Counted from the stretch's first letter, positions 39,761 through 52,231 are shown. The stretch: 64,000 nucleotides of DNA from Streptomyces sp. NBC_01210 (GCF_036010325.1 NZ_CP108549.1:7998001-8062000), one strand, 5' to 3'. Notes: generated by a model from the letters alone, not told the origin. Program-made: numbers and translations.

Positions 39761-39808
39761 AGTCGCCTTCGGGATTCGAACCCGAGACCTGCGCAAGACG
39801 AGTGCGCA
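39761..39808 (-). other. tRNA-like 3' fragment, possible integration (att) scar
   Basis: On the minus strand this piece folds as an anticodon arm (5-bp stem GCGCA/TGCGC, 7-base loop CTCGTCT with U33 and a CGT anticodon), a 5-base variable loop, a perfect T arm (TCGGG-TTCGAAT-CCCGA) and the 3' acceptor strand AGGCGAC. No D arm or 5' acceptor strand is found upstream, where the beta-glucosidase gene ends. A segment from the anticodon loop to the 3' end is what tRNA-targeting integrases leave behind. The C at position 37 of the loop is unusual. Confidence 0.5.
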
Positions 39809-39817
39809 GGCCTGCGA

Positions 39818-41173
39818 TCACGCCGCCCTGCGCGCCCTTCGCGACGCGGCGCGGATGATGTCCGCGTACCGGTGCCCGCTGCCCTTGATGGTGCGGCGCT
39901 GCGTCGCGTAGTCGACGTGGACAAGGCCGAACCGCTTGTCGTAGCCGTACGCCCACTCGAAGTTGTCCAGCAGCGACCAGGCGAAGTAGCCGGCGACCGG
40001 CGCGCCCTGGCGGGCGGCCCGTCCACAGGCCGCCAGGTGCTCCTCCAGGTACTGGACGCGCTCGGGGTCGTCGATCGTCCCGTCCGCCCGGACGACGTCC
40101 GGATAGGCCGAGCCGTTCTCGGTGACATGGATGCGCTGCGCGCCGTATTCCTCGGTCAGTCGGAGGAGGAGTTGTTCCAGGCCGTCCGCATGGACCTCCC
40201 AGTCCATGGCCGTGTGCCGGGCGCCCGGTAGATAGATCTGTTTGGCGTACGGCACGGGGCCGGTCGGGTCGGCGGTGACGATCTGGCGGAAGTAGTAGTT
40301 CAGCCCCAGCCAGTCCAGCGGCGCCGCGATGGTCTTCACGTCACCTGCGTGCTCCGGAAGTTCGACGCCGTACAGTTCGAGCATGTCCTGCGGATAGCCG
40401 CGGCCGTGGATCGGGTCGAGCCACCAGCGGTTGGTGTGGCCGTCCGCCCGGACGGCGGCGGCGTGGTCCTCCGCGCGATCGGTCGCCGGCTCGATCGGGC
40501 TGAGGTTGTTGACGATGCCGACGCGCGCGTCGGACGAGGCCGCGCGGATCGCCTGGACGGCCAGACCGTGGCCGAGGTGCAGATGGTACGAGGCGTGCAC
40601 CGCGGCCCTGAGATCGGTCAGGCCCGGCGCCATCCGGCCCTCCAGATGGCCGATCCACGCCGAGCAGAGTGGCTCGTTGAGCGTCGCCCAGTCCTTGACC
40701 CGGTCGCCGAGCCGTTCGGCGACGGCGGAGGCGTACACCGCGAAGTGCTCCGCGGTCTCGCGGGCCGGCCAGCCGCCCTGGTCCTGGAGCGTCTGCGGCA
40801 GGTCCCAGTGGTAGAGCGTCGCGAACGGCGTGATGCCCGCGTCGAGGAGACCGTCGACCAGCCGGTCGTAGAAGGCGAGGCCCGCCCTGTTCACCGGCCC
40901 GTCTCCGCCGGGCACGATCCGCGGCCAGGCGATCGAGAACCGGTAGGCGCCGATGCCGAGTTGCTTCATCAGCCCGATGTCTTCCGGCCAGCGGTGGTAG
41001 TGGTCGCAGGCCACATCGCCGGTGTCGCCGCCCGCGACCGCTCCCGGCGTGTGGGAGAAGGTGTCCCAGATCGACGGGGAGCGGCCGTCCTCGGCCACGG
41101 CCCCCTCGATCTGGTACGCGGCGGTGGCTGCGCCCCAAGTGAAGTCGGCCGGAAGGGCGTTGAGGTCGTTCAC
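39818..41173 (-). CDS. GH1 beta-glucosidase
   Basis: The 451-residue family 1 glycoside hydrolase has the N-terminal signature [20 protein letters not shown], the acid/base Glu in [13 protein letters not shown] and the nucleophile Glu in [12 protein letters not shown], ending [16 protein letters not shown]. There is no signal peptide, so it cleaves imported oligosaccharides in the cytosol. The start is the GTG at 41173, where homology begins ([13 protein letters not shown]). It is the last gene of the sugar ABC operon and probably under the ROK regulator at 44524. Confidence 0.93.
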   Translation of the reverse strand: MNDLNALPADFTWGAATAAYQIEGAVAEDGRSPSIWDTFSHTPGAVAGGDTGDVACDHYHRWPEDIGLMKQLGIGAYRFSIAWPRIVPGGDGPVNRAGLAFYDRLVDGLLDAGITPFATLYHWDLPQTLQDQGGWPARETAEHFAVYASAVAERLGDRVKDWATLNEPLCSAWIGHLEGRMAPGLTDLRAAVHASYHLHLGHGLAVQAIRAASSDARVGIVNNLSPIEPATDRAEDHAAAVRADGHTNRWWLDPIHGRGYPQDMLELYGVELPEHAGDVKTIAAPLDWLGLNYYFRQIVTADPTGPVPYAKQIYLPGARHTAMDWEVHADGLEQLLLRLTEEYGAQRIHVTENGSAYPDVVRADGTIDDPERVQYLEEHLAACGRAARQGAPVAGYFAWSLLDNFEWAYGYDKRFGLVHVDYATQRRTIKGSGHRYADIIRAASRRARRAA

Positions 41174-41205
41174 GGACTGCCTTTCTGCTGGGGTCGGTGG
41201 ACGGA

Positions 41206-42069
41206 TCACTTGACGGCGCCCGCGGTGAGGCCGGCGACGAGATAGCGCTGGAGCAGCAGGAACCCGGCGACCACCGGCACGCTGACGACAAGCGAAGCGG
41301 CCATGACCTGGTTCCAGTAGACGTCGTTCTGGGTGGCGTAGCCCTTGAGCCCGACGGAGAGCGTGCGGGTGACGTCGTTCGTCATCACGGAGGCGAACAG
41401 CACTTCGCCCCAGGCCGTCATGAACGCGTAGACGGCCACGGCGACGATGCCGGGGACGGCGGCCGGCACCACGACCCGGAAGAGCGCGCCGAGCGGTCCG
41501 CAGCCGTCCACCATCGCGGCCTCGTCCAGATCCCGCGGGATCGAGTCGAAGTAGCCGATCAGCATCCAGATGGAGAAGGGGAGCGAGAACGTCAGATAGG
41601 TGAGGATCAGCCCGCCGCGTGAGCCGTACAGGGCGATGCCGGTGCTGTTCCCGATATTGACGAAGATCAGGAACAGCGGAAGCAGGAAGAGGATGCCGGG
41701 GAACATCTGGGTGGACAGCACCGTGATGGTGAAGACCCGTCGGCCGTGGAATCGGTAGCGGCTCACGGCGTACGCGGCGAACACCGCGATCACCACCGAC
41801 AGGACGGTCGCCGCACCCGCCACGATCAGTGAGTTGAGGAAGTAGCGGGCGAGCGGAACGGTGTTCCAGATGTCGAAGTACGGCCGGATCGTGAGCCCCG
41901 ACGGAATCCACTGGAACTTCCCCGACACGTCCTGCAGCGGCTTGACCGAGCTGCTGACCATCACATAGACGGGAAGCAGCGCGAACGCCGTGAGGAACGT
42001 CAGCACGACGCGGCGCGTCCAGAGAAACGACTGCGGCGGCGCACTCGGAGACCTGGGCGGCTTAGGCAT
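41206..42069 (-). CDS. Sugar ABC transporter permease (MalG-type)
   Basis: The 287-residue inner-membrane permease has about six segments. Its EAA loop, [31 protein letters not shown], contacts the ATPase. The ATG at 42069 has GGAGG about eight bases upstream and overlaps the end of the first permease gene. No ATPase is encoded here, so a shared MsiK-type subunit presumably energises it, as in other Streptomyces sugar importers. Confidence 0.9.
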   Translation of the reverse strand: MPKPPRSPSAPPQSFLWTRRVVLTFLTAFALLPVYVMVSSSVKPLQDVSGKFQWIPSGLTIRPYFDIWNTVPLARYFLNSLIVAGAATVLSVVIAVFAAYAVSRYRFHGRRVFTITVLSTQMFPGILFLLPLFLIFVNIGNSTGIALYGSRGGLILTYLTFSLPFSIWMLIGYFDSIPRDLDEAAMVDGCGPLGALFRVVVPAAVPGIVAVAVYAFMTAWGEVLFASVMTNDVTRTLSVGLKGYATQNDVYWNQVMAASLVVSVPVVAGFLLLQRYLVAGLTAGAVK

Positions 42070-43066
42070 CGGCGCCCCTCCTTCCACGGGAGGTGAGCAG
42101 CAGATGGACGGCCGTCACCAGCAGCAGGAACAACAGCAGCAGGACCGACATCGCGGATCCCGAGCCGAAGTTCCAGGCGACGAACGACGACTGGTAGATA
42201 TGGACCGAGATCAGGTCGGCGGCCTCCGGAGCGGCCCTGCCGAACAGCACATACGGCGTGTTGAAGTCGTTGAAGGTCCACAGGAACAGCACGAGCACCA
42301 GTACCTGGTTGACCGGGCGCAGCGACGGCAGCGTGATCTTGCGGATCTGCTGCCAGACGCCTGCGCCGTCGATCGCCGCCGCCTCGTACAGCTCGCGCGG
42401 GATGTTCTGCAGCCCCGCCATGACGATGAGGAAGGCGAACGGCCAGGACTTCCAGACCGCGACCACGACCAGCGCGATGAAGCTGTTGTCGCCGATCAGC
42501 CAGAAGGACGGCTGGTCGGTGAGGCCGAGCTGGTCGTGCAGCACATGGTTGATCAGGCCGTTGTCGCGCTGGAACATGAAGGCCCAGGTGATGACGGCGG
42601 CGTACACCGGCAGGGCGTACGGGGTGAGGAAGACGGCACGCAGGAAGCCGCGGCCGCGGAAGTTCTCCTGCATCATGATCGCCGCGCCGACGCCGAACAG
42701 CCAGGACAGTCCGACGGCGAAGACGGTGAACAGGCAGGTGACGTAGAAGGAGTGGAGCAGGGCCTGGCCGATCGGCGCGTCGAAGTCGACGGCGACCTTG
42801 TAGTTGTCGAGCGCCGCCCAGGGGGCCTCGCCCCAGTTGCGGATGTAGAACTGCGTGAGTCGGCGGAAGCTCATCACGATGCCCATGACCATCGGAATGA
42901 GATGGACGAGCAGTTCGAGCACGACGGCCGGCAGGAGCAGGAGATAGGGCAGACCGCCGTGGCGGATACGGTCCGGGATACGCGGAAGTCGTCTGCGCGC
43001 GTCCCCCTTGCCCGAGCCCGCACCGCTGTCGGCCCGGTCCGTCCGGCCGGGAGCCACGGTGGTCAT
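42062..43066 (-). CDS. Sugar ABC transporter permease (MalF-type)
   Basis: This 334-residue permease begins with a polar, Arg-rich cytoplasmic N-terminus of about 38 residues before the first membrane segment. The EAA motif is IPRELYEAAAIDGAGVWQQIRKITLPSLRP. It pairs with the MalG-type permease that overlaps its 3' end and with the binding protein 11 bp upstream. Confidence 0.9.
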   Translation of the reverse strand: MTTVAPGRTDRADSGAGSGKGDARRRLPRIPDRIRHGGLPYLLLLPAVVLELLVHLIPMVMGIVMSFRRLTQFYIRNWGEAPWAALDNYKVAVDFDAPIGQALLHSFYVTCLFTVFAVGLSWLFGVGAAIMMQENFRGRGFLRAVFLTPYALPVYAAVITWAFMFQRDNGLINHVLHDQLGLTDQPSFWLIGDNSFIALVVVAVWKSWPFAFLIVMAGLQNIPRELYEAAAIDGAGVWQQIRKITLPSLRPVNQVLVLVLFLWTFNDFNTPYVLFGRAAPEAADLISVHIYQSSFVAWNFGSGSAMSVLLLLFLLLVTAVHLLLTSRGRRGADA

Positions 43067-43076
43067 AGGGAAGCCC

Positions 43077-44381
43077 TCACTGCTGCATCTGCTGCTGGGC
43101 CTTGGCCAGGCGTGCCCTGACGGACTCGGTCGTCACCGGCAGTCCGGCCGCGGCATCCGCCCACAGCTGCTTGACGGCGGTGCCGACAGCCGTCTCGAAC
43201 TGCGACTCGGTCGGCACCTGGGGCAGCGGCGCGGCGCCGGCGGTCAGCGTGTCGCGCAGGACCTTCAGATCGGGCGCGGAGAACGCCGGGTCCTGCTGCG
43301 CGGCCTTGACCGGCGGAATGGATCCGTACGTCTTGTTGAGCAGCTTCTGCTCGGCGTCGCTCGTCATGAACTTCACGAACTTCTTGGCGCCGTCGATGTT
43401 CTTCGTGTTCTTGAAGACCGCCATATTGATGCCCGCGACCATGGAGTTGGTGTTCCGGCCGGTGCCGGGAGCGCCGGCGGGGACCGGTACGGGCGCCACG
43501 CCCCAGTCCGCGGGCTTCATGCCCTGCGCGGCGAACGTCGATGCGGCGGCCTGCCACAGCACCATGGCCGTCCTGCCGCGTGCGAAGTCCTGGAGGGACT
43601 GGTTCTGGGCGTACTCCGCGTTGCCGGGAGCGATGATCTTGTCCTTGGCCATGAAATCGACATACTGCTTCACCGCGGCGACTGCGCCGTCCGAGGTGAA
43701 GGTGGGCTTGGCCGAGGAGTCGAAGAAGTCCGCGCCGTGCTGCTTTCCGAGGACAAAGACCTGGTGGATGTTGTTCGCGAGGTTTCCGCCTTCGGCGCCC
43801 AGCGCCCATTTCCCGTTCTTCGAGAGCTTCTTGCCGTCCGCGACCAGCTGGTCCCAGGTGGCCGGCGGCTGCGAGATGCCCGCCTCGGCGAACATCTTCT
43901 TGTTGTAGTAGAGCGCGTACGCGAGCGAGTACAGCGGTACGGCCGCGGGGTCCTTGCCCTCCGCCCCGGCCGAGGCGACCGCCGAACCGACGAAGCGGTC
44001 ACGTCCGCCGATCGCGTCGAAGTTCTTCCGGTCCCAGGGCAGCAGTGCGCCGGTCGCCTGGAGGGAGGCCGACCAGGTGTTGCCTATGTTGAGGACGTCG
44101 GGGCCCTGGCCGGACGTGGTGGCGGCGAGGATCCGGTTGAGGAGATCGGACCAGGGGACCACCTCGAGCTTGACCTTGATGCCCGTCTGCTGCTCGAACT
44201 TCTTGAGTTCGGGTGTGAGGATCTTCTTGTCGGCTTCGATGTCGGGGCCCTGATTGGAGGCCCAGTACGTGAGCGTCTTGGGCGATTCGTTGCTGCCGCC
44301 TCCGTCGGCGGAGGTGCCCCCGCCGCAGCCTGTGACGGCGGCGAGTGCGGTGACGGCTGCTGCGGCTCTGATCGTGCGCAT
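43077..44381 (-). CDS. ABC transporter sugar-binding lipoprotein
   Basis: The 434-residue extracellular solute-binding protein family 1 member has a short signal with lipobox AAVTGC (Cys about 19) and a Gly/Ser linker. LTYWASNQGPDIE, LPWDRKNFDAIGG, VPLYSLAYALYYNKKMFAEAG and TSDAEQKLL are typical of cello-/beta-glucoside binding proteins. With the GH1 enzyme the likely ligands are beta-linked gluco-oligosaccharides (inference). Confidence 0.9.
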   Translation of the reverse strand: MRTIRAAAAVTALAAVTGCGGGTSADGGGSNESPKTLTYWASNQGPDIEADKKILTPELKKFEQQTGIKVKLEVVPWSDLLNRILAATTSGQGPDVLNIGNTWSASLQATGALLPWDRKNFDAIGGRDRFVGSAVASAGAEGKDPAAVPLYSLAYALYYNKKMFAEAGISQPPATWDQLVADGKKLSKNGKWALGAEGGNLANNIHQVFVLGKQHGADFFDSSAKPTFTSDGAVAAVKQYVDFMAKDKIIAPGNAEYAQNQSLQDFARGRTAMVLWQAAASTFAAQGMKPADWGVAPVPVPAGAPGTGRNTNSMVAGINMAVFKNTKNIDGAKKFVKFMTSDAEQKLLNKTYGSIPPVKAAQQDPAFSAPDLKVLRDTLTAGAAPLPQVPTESQFETAVGTAVKQLWADAAAGLPVTTESVRARLAKAQQQMQQ

Positions 44382-44437
44382 GAGAGGTGGCCCCTTCCCG
44401 GGGGTGGCTGCGTTCGGTTCCCGAACGGTCTCCCTGG

Positions 44438-44460
44438 CTTAATTCATGCCGTGATTTAAG
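44438..44460. promoter_or_regulatory. Inverted-repeat operator of the sugar locus (ROK target)
   Basis: CTTAATTCA-5 nt-TGATTTAAG is a near-perfect AT-rich inverted repeat in the 142-bp divergent promoter region between the binding protein and the ROK regulator. A second perfect repeat, CGTTCGG-TTC-CCGAACG, lies at 44411-44427. The ROK repressor is the obvious candidate to bind one or both. Confidence 0.6.
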
Positions 44461-44523
44461 AGGTGAGGGAAGTGCGCGTCAAGGTCTGCGGCCGGGGTAT
44501 GTTGCGTCCAGGGAAGGAGCATC

Positions 44524-45798
44524 ATGGCGGAGCGCGACAGACGGACAGTGCGCGACCTGCGGCGCGGCAACCGCGCCCGGGTACTGCAACGGTTGTATTT
44601 CGACGGCCCGTTGAGCCGCCAGGAGCTCGGCCCCGCTACCGGGCTGAGTTCAGGATCCATCAGCAACGTCGTCTCGGAGCTCGTCGCCGAGGGAGTGCTG
44701 GAGGAGGCCGGAGTGGTCGACTCCGACGGCGGCCGCCCGCGCACCCTGCTGCGCGTCACCCCCGGCGGCGGACTGGTGATCGGCATCGACATCGGCGAGA
44801 CCCGCGTACGTGTCGAACTCTTCGACCTCTCGCTCACCGAACTCGCCCGCACCGAAAGCCCGCTGGCCCAGCACGGCTACGACGTCGAGCGCATCGTCGC
44901 CCATGTCCGCACCGGCGTCTTTGACGTCCTGCGGGACGCGGACGCAGACGCGACGAGTCTTCTCGGCATCGGGATCGGCGTCCCCGGAATCATCGAACAG
45001 GACACCCCCGACGGCGCGGTCGTACACGGCCAGACCATCGGCTGGAGCGCGGTGCCCTTCGAGAAGCTCCTCCGCGCCGCCGTCGAACTGCCCCCAGAAG
45101 TACCGCTGTTCATCGACAACGGCGCCAGGACGCTCGGCCAGGCCGAAATGTGGTTCGGCGGCGGCCGCGGCGCCCGCGAGGCCGCCGTCGCGCTCATCGG
45201 CTCCGGAGTCGGCGCCTGTGTCGTGCACGCCGCCACGCCCGACGAGAACGCCAGCAGCAGTGCGCTCGAATGGGGCCATACGACCGTACGGATCCGGGGA
45301 CGACGGTGCCGCTGCGGCTCTCTCGGCTGTCTGGAGGCGTACGCGGGCGCGGAAGCGCTGCGCGAACGCTGGCAGGAGGCGGGCGGACCGCCGGCGGCCG
45401 ACGTCGACGACGAGGCCGGGCTGGCCGCGCTGCTCTCCGCGGCCTTCCCCGGCCCGGACGGCCCCGAGCCCGACCCGGTGGCACTCTCACTGCTCGACGA
45501 CACCGCCGAGTACCTGGGTGCGGCCGTCGCCGACCTGATCAACCTCTTCCGGCCCGAACGCATCCTGCTCGGCGGTTGGGCCGGACTGCTGCTCGGCCCG
45601 CACCTCCTCCCCGAAGTGCGCCGGTACGCGGGGGAGTACGCTCTGCGCCACGCAGGCGCCCGCACCACCATCGAACTGGGACAGCTCGGTCCGGACGCGG
45701 TCACCGTCGGCGCTGCGACACTGCCGCTCGCCGACTTCCTGGCGCGTGGCGGCAGTCGGCCGCCGGCCGTCACCCGGGCCACAGTGCGCGGGAGCTGA
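44524..45798 (+). CDS. ROK-family transcriptional regulator
   Basis: The 424-residue protein has an N-terminal winged helix (about 10-75, PLSRQELGPATGLSSGSISN) and an ROK sugar-kinase-like domain with VIGIDIGETRVRVELFD. The zinc motif RCRCGSLGCLEAY and EWGHTTV are present. ROK regulators repress sugar-uptake genes until the cognate sugar binds. It is divergent from the ABC/GH1 operon, with an inverted-repeat operator between. Confidence 0.93.
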   Translation: MAERDRRTVRDLRRGNRARVLQRLYFDGPLSRQELGPATGLSSGSISNVVSELVAEGVLEEAGVVDSDGGRPRTLLRVTPGGGLVIGIDIGETRVRVELFDLSLTELARTESPLAQHGYDVERIVAHVRTGVFDVLRDADADATSLLGIGIGVPGIIEQDTPDGAVVHGQTIGWSAVPFEKLLRAAVELPPEVPLFIDNGARTLGQAEMWFGGGRGAREAAVALIGSGVGACVVHAATPDENASSSALEWGHTTVRIRGRRCRCGSLGCLEAYAGAEALRERWQEAGGPPAADVDDEAGLAALLSAAFPGPDGPEPDPVALSLLDDTAEYLGAAVADLINLFRPERILLGGWAGLLLGPHLLPEVRRYAGEYALRHAGARTTIELGQLGPDAVTVGAATLPLADFLARGGSRPPAVTRATVRGS

Positions 45799-45802
45799 CC
45801 CC

Positions 45803-45832
45803 TTGTCATGGCGCGTGCGGTGCACCTAGTTT
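45803..45832 (+). promoter_or_regulatory. Candidate vegetative promoter of the Rpf-like gene
   Basis: TTGTCA (45803-45808) and TAGTTT (45827-45832) are separated by 18 bases, a fair sigma-HrdB match. A 44-bp leader with GGGGGAG precedes the ATG at 45877. Confidence 0.45.
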
Positions 45833-45849
45833 GGCCGCTTGTGATGTGA

Positions 45850-48054
<2,205 letters not shown>

Positions 48055-48218
48055 AGAGACCACGATCTCCCGCTTCAGCGTTCACGTCGTCGTCCTTGAG
48101 CAGGCACTTGGACCTACTGCCGAAGTAGTACGCGCGTCGGTCAAATCCCCCTCTCGGCGGGGGCGCACGTCGGCGAGAGGGAGACCGACCGGCTCGGTTC
48201 CAAGACGTACTCACCCAT

Positions 48219-49058
48219 ATGGACGCATACGGCGTTCTCCGTCCAGTGTCCCCGCCCCGGCCGGGCATCGCGAGCCGTGACTACGGTGACCTGGTGCGGG
48301 CATTCCGCATGTCAGGGGCAGAACACCTCGTACGGGTGATGACAGAGAGCGGGAGCGTGGGCGTGGATCTGGAGGAGGTGGGCTCCGTCGGTGGCTTCTT
48401 CGCCCTGCGGACCGGCACACCGGGCGAGCGGCAGCTCCCGCTGGCGCGGCTGTACGCGGGTGACACCGCGCCGCTCACGGCCCGTATCGACACGGTCGCA
48501 ACCCGCCTTCGCGCCCCCGAGCGCAGGGTCGCCGCCTCCATCGCCCACCTGGGACTCGCCGCCCGGCTCTGGTCGGTCGCGCTGGGCTCCGCCGCACTGT
48601 ACGGACAGCTGCCCGACCTCGACCCCACGCGGCTGCACTGGGACCCGGACCGCAGCGCCCCCGACGATCTGCGGCTGACCGTCGCACATCCGTTGCCGGC
48701 GACCGCGGAAACGGTCCGTGAGGTGGTGCAGTACGGCCACCTCGTGCCCCTGGCGGACGCGCTCCACGCCGACGTACGGATCTCCCGGCAACTGCTGTGG
48801 GGCAACGCGGGCTCCGCACTCGCCGGGGCCGTGCGCGAACTCCACGCCTGGGCGCGGCGCAGTGGCCGGCCGGAAGTGGGCGAACGGGCATCGGCGCTCG
48901 CCGCCGGACTCTTCGCCCACCCCGATCTGTCCGGCACGGTCCACGGTCCCGCGCTGCGGCGCCGCAGCTGCTGCCTCTACTACCGCTGCCCGGGGGGCGG
49001 GCTGTGCGGCGACTGCGTCTTCGACCGTCCGCCGCGGCGCTCCGCGCAGCGGTCCTGA
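48219..49058 (+). CDS. FhuF-like ferric-siderophore reductase with 2Fe-2S motif
   Basis: The 279-residue protein ends with the FhuF-C motif CCLYYRCPGGGLCGDC (Cys-Cys-x10-Cys-x2-Cys), which binds a 2Fe-2S cluster, in front of a charged tail. FhuF proteins reduce iron bound to hydroxamate siderophores in the cytosol. The N-terminal two-thirds are weakly conserved. It is divergent from the DMT gene; an iron box is not obvious in the 164-bp gap. Confidence 0.8.
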   Translation: MDAYGVLRPVSPPRPGIASRDYGDLVRAFRMSGAEHLVRVMTESGSVGVDLEEVGSVGGFFALRTGTPGERQLPLARLYAGDTAPLTARIDTVATRLRAPERRVAASIAHLGLAARLWSVALGSAALYGQLPDLDPTRLHWDPDRSAPDDLRLTVAHPLPATAETVREVVQYGHLVPLADALHADVRISRQLLWGNAGSALAGAVRELHAWARRSGRPEVGERASALAAGLFAHPDLSGTVHGPALRRRSCCLYYRCPGGGLCGDCVFDRPPRRSAQRS

Positions 49059-49217
49059 CCGCGGTCTTCCGCGCACGCCGTATGTGAGTGACCATCGTGG
49101 GGTGCTGTTTCTTCCCGGGGGACGCAGTCCCCGATTGCGGCTCCGCCGCGGGCCGGCCCCCCGGCCGGAAAGCAGGCCATGGGGGCTGAACCAACCGCCT
49201 TCGCGAGGTGAGTCTCC

Positions 49218-50381
49218 GTGAAGGTGGGACTGCTCACGCGTGAGTTTCCGCCGGACGTCTACGGGGGCGCCGGGGTCCATGTGGAGTTCCTGGCCCGGGA
49301 GTTACGAGCTCTCGCCGACATCGAGGTGCACTGCTGGGGAGAGGGCGCGGCCGAAGGGGTCCTGCGCCACCAGCCGCTCGCCGGACTCGACGGCGCTAAC
49401 GACGTACTGCGCACCTTCTCCGTCGACCTCGCGATGGCCGCCGAGCTCCAGGGCCGCGAACTGGTCCACTCCCACACCTGGTACGCCAATCTCGCCGGTC
49501 ATCTCGCCAAACTGCTCCACGGCGTACCGCATGTGATGACCGCGCACTCGCTGGAGCCGCTGCGCCCCTGGAAGACCGAGCAGCTGGGTGGCGGCTACGC
49601 CCTCTCCAGCTGGGCCGAGCGCACGGCGATCGAGGCCGCGGACGCGGTGATCGCCGTCTCCCGCGGTATGCGCGCCGACATCCTCGCCTGCTATCCCGCC
49701 CTCGATCCGGACCGGGTGCATGTCGTCCACAACGGCATCGACACCCGTCTGTACCGTCCCGACCACGAGACGACCGCACTCGAGCGGATCGGCCTCGACC
49801 CGCACCGCCCGTTCGTCCTCTTCGTCGGCCGTATCACCCGGCAGAAGGGCGTCCCGCATCTGCTGCGCGCCGCCCGCTCCTTCGACCCGGACGCCCAGCT
49901 GGTGCTGGCGGCCGGCGCCCCCGACACCCCGGAGATCGGACATGAGTTCCGGGAGCTGGTCGAGGAGCTGGACCGCGTACGCGACGGGGTGCACTGGATT
50001 CCCGAGATGCTGCCGCGTCCGCAGGTGATCCAACTCCTCAGCCATGCCGCGGTGTTCGTCTGCCCCTCGGTGTACGAGCCGCTGGGCATCGTCAATCTGG
50101 AGGCCATGGCCTGCGGAACGGCTGTCGTCGCGTCGGCGGTCGGCGGCATCCCCGAGGTCGTGGAGGACGGACGCACGGGACTGCTCGTGCCCTACGACGC
50201 CGCTCACCCCGAAGCCTTCGAGTCGGGTCTCACCCAGTCGGTGAACCGGGTTCTCGACGACGCCGGGGAGGCAGCGAGGATGGGCGCGGCCGGACGGGAT
50301 CGCGCGGTTCGTGAGTTCGGCTGGGACCAGGTGGCCCGGCGCACGTACGAGGTGTACGAGGAGTTGCTCAAACAGCCATAG
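49218..50381 (+). CDS. glgA: Glycogen synthase (actinobacterial type)
   Basis: The 387-residue GT4-fold glycosyltransferase has [20 protein letters not shown] at the N-terminus, [25 protein letters not shown], and [20 protein letters not shown] with the conserved Glu pair. It elongates alpha-1,4-glucan, or in the mycobacterial GlgM mode makes maltose-1-phosphate, from ADP-glucose. The start is GTG. The ADP-glucose pyrophosphorylase follows at once, which supports glycogen metabolism. Codon 29 is TTA (49302-49304), suggesting bldA-dependent, developmental expression. Confidence 0.9.
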   Translation: MKVGLLTREFPPDVYGGAGVHVEFLARELRALADIEVHCWGEGAAEGVLRHQPLAGLDGANDVLRTFSVDLAMAAELQGRELVHSHTWYANLAGHLAKLLHGVPHVMTAHSLEPLRPWKTEQLGGGYALSSWAERTAIEAADAVIAVSRGMRADILACYPALDPDRVHVVHNGIDTRLYRPDHETTALERIGLDPHRPFVLFVGRITRQKGVPHLLRAARSFDPDAQLVLAAGAPDTPEIGHEFRELVEELDRVRDGVHWIPEMLPRPQVIQLLSHAAVFVCPSVYEPLGIVNLEAMACGTAVVASAVGGIPEVVEDGRTGLLVPYDAAHPEAFESGLTQSVNRVLDDAGEAARMGAAGRDRAVREFGWDQVARRTYEVYEELLKQP

Positions 50382-50427
50382 CGGCCATGGCGGGCATGGC
50401 GGGCATGGCACGCATAGAGGGGGCGCG

Positions 50428-51645
50428 ATGCGCGGTGGACCTTCGGTGCTCGGAATCGTACTGGCCGGCGGGGAGGGCAAGCGGCTGATGCCGCTCACCG
50501 CCGACCGGGCAAAACCGGCGGTGACCTTCGGCGGCATGTACCGGCTCGTCGATTTCGTCCTCTCCAGCCTCGTCAACGGCGACATCCTGCGTATCTGCGT
50601 ACTGACCCAGTACAAGTCGCACTCGCTGGACCGCCATGTGACCACCACCTGGCGGATGTCGAGTCTGCTCGGCAACTACGTCACGCCCGTACCGGCCCAG
50701 CAGCGGCTCGGCCGGCGCTGGTATCTCGGCAGTGCGGACGCGATCCTGCAGTCACTCAACCTCGTCAACGACGAACAGCCCGACTACATCGCGGTGTTCG
50801 GCGCCGACCACGTCTACCGGATGGACCCGCGGCAGATGCTGCAGCGGCACATCGAGAGCGGAGCCGGCGTCACCGTCGCCGGGATCAAGGTGCCGCGCGC
50901 CGAAGCGTCCTCCTTCGGGATCATCACACCCGCCTCCGACGGCGCCCGGGTCGAGCGGTTCCTGGAGAAACCCGCCGACCCGCCGGGGCTGCCGGGTGAC
51001 CCCGACCGGGTATTCGCCTCCATGGGCAACTACCTCTTCTCCACCAAGGTGCTCGTGGACGCTCTCCACCGGGACGCCGAGGACGAGCGCTCGGTCCATG
51101 ACATGGGCGGCTCGATACTGCCGATGCTCACCGAGCGCGGTGTGGCACACCTCTACGACTTCGATGAGAACCATGTGCCCGGTGAGAGTGCGCGGGAGCA
51201 CGGTTACTGGCGTGATGTGGGCACCATCGACACGTACTACGAAGCCCATATGGATCTGATTCCGGACCGTCCGGTCTTCGACCTCGACAACCGGCGCTGG
51301 CCCCTCTACACCCACTCCGGCCAGCTGCCGCCCGCCCGCCTCATCGGCGCGGGCATCGCGAGCGAGTCGATCATCAGCCCCGGCTGTGTCGTCCGCGGCC
51401 AGGTCACCCGGTCCGTGCTCTCGCCCGGCGTTGTCGTCGGAGAGGGGGCGGTGGTGCAGGGCTCGGTCCTCCACGACAACGTTCGCATCGGTCGGGGTGC
51501 GGTGGTGCGTGGCTCGATCCTGGACAAGAACGTGGATGTCCCGCCCGGCGCGACGATCGGCGTCAACCCCGAGCGCGACCAGGAGCTTTACACCGTCTCG
51601 AAGAACGGAGTCATCGCGCTGGGGAAGGGCCGGCGCGTGCTGTGA
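50428..51645 (+). CDS. glgC: Glucose-1-phosphate adenylyltransferase
   Basis: The 405-residue enzyme has the nucleotidyltransferase signature [39 protein letters not shown] and FLEKPAD, then a C-terminal left-handed beta-helix ([20 protein letters not shown]). It makes ADP-glucose from ATP and glucose-1-phosphate for the adjacent glycogen synthase. In the 46-bp gap before it, three 9-bp repeats (GGCCATGGC then GGGCATGGC twice, 50383-50409) are present; their role is unknown. Confidence 0.95.
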   Translation: MRGGPSVLGIVLAGGEGKRLMPLTADRAKPAVTFGGMYRLVDFVLSSLVNGDILRICVLTQYKSHSLDRHVTTTWRMSSLLGNYVTPVPAQQRLGRRWYLGSADAILQSLNLVNDEQPDYIAVFGADHVYRMDPRQMLQRHIESGAGVTVAGIKVPRAEASSFGIITPASDGARVERFLEKPADPPGLPGDPDRVFASMGNYLFSTKVLVDALHRDAEDERSVHDMGGSILPMLTERGVAHLYDFDENHVPGESAREHGYWRDVGTIDTYYEAHMDLIPDRPVFDLDNRRWPLYTHSGQLPPARLIGAGIASESIISPGCVVRGQVTRSVLSPGVVVGEGAVVQGSVLHDNVRIGRGAVVRGSILDKNVDVPPGATIGVNPERDQELYTVSKNGVIALGKGRRVL

Positions 51646-51814
51646 GGCTTGCCGGCCCAAAGAGGGGCCCCGCGGCTGATTGCCGATCGTGCCACCCGGG
51701 AATCACAGGGGTGAGGGGCCTGTCGTTGCGTGGATGCCTCCGACGGCTGCCCCAGTCGGTTTTCTTGGCCTGAACCGGCTGCCGAGACTGCCCAGTGAAG
51801 AACGGAGTGATTCC

Positions 51815-52231
51815 ATGCGTGCGCACAGGCAAGCCCGTCGGCGAGCCGCATGCGCGACGTACACCCTGCCGCAGGCAGAGACATCGGCCCGCTGGGCGCG
51901 GCATCTGACGACCGCCTTCCTCACCAGCGGACGCGGCGAGGAGGTGTCCGGGGACCAGGTGGAAGACGTGACCCTGGTCGTCTCTGAGCTCGTCACCAAT
52001 GCCACCCGGCACGGCCGCAGCGGCTGCCGACTCCGGCTGCACATCGACACCGGACTGGTCACCGTCGAAGTGGAGGACAGCAGTCCCATACCGCCGCGGT
52101 TGTGTTCAGCGCAGGAGTCGGACGAGGGCGGGCGGGGCATCGCGTTGGTGCGTCAGCTCGCGCAGCACTTCGCCGTGCGCGGCGGACCCGGCGGCGGCAA
52201 GACCGTACAGGCCGTACTCGCCTCGAGCTGA
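51815..52231 (+). CDS. RsbW-type ATP-binding protein (anti-sigma/histidine-kinase-like)
   Basis: The 138-residue HATPase_c domain protein has the N box LVVSELVTNATRHG, ISEL-type helices and GRGIALVRQLAQHF as the G box. Streptomyces has dozens of such serine-kinase anti-sigma-like proteins; partner and signal are unknown. I chose the ATG at 51815, with GGAG seven bases upstream. Its stop codon lies inside the terminator stem. Confidence 0.88.
   Translation: MRAHRQARRRAACATYTLPQAETSARWARHLTTAFLTSGRGEEVSGDQVEDVTLVVSELVTNATRHGRSGCRLRLHIDTGLVTVEVEDSSPIPPRLCSAQESDEGGRGIALVRQLAQHFAVRGGPGGGKTVQAVLASS

Noticed and set aside
39758..39845. A complete tRNA gene extending into the 3' end of the beta-glucosidase gene
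   Set aside because: A GTCGC resembling a 5' acceptor strand lies at the right distance, but there is no D arm, the length would be about 84 nt, and the region is coding; only a 3' fragment is supported.
50383..50409. Three 9-bp repeats before glgC as a regulatory array
   Set aside because: Too short and too close to the start to separate from chance low-complexity sequence; only noted with the gene.
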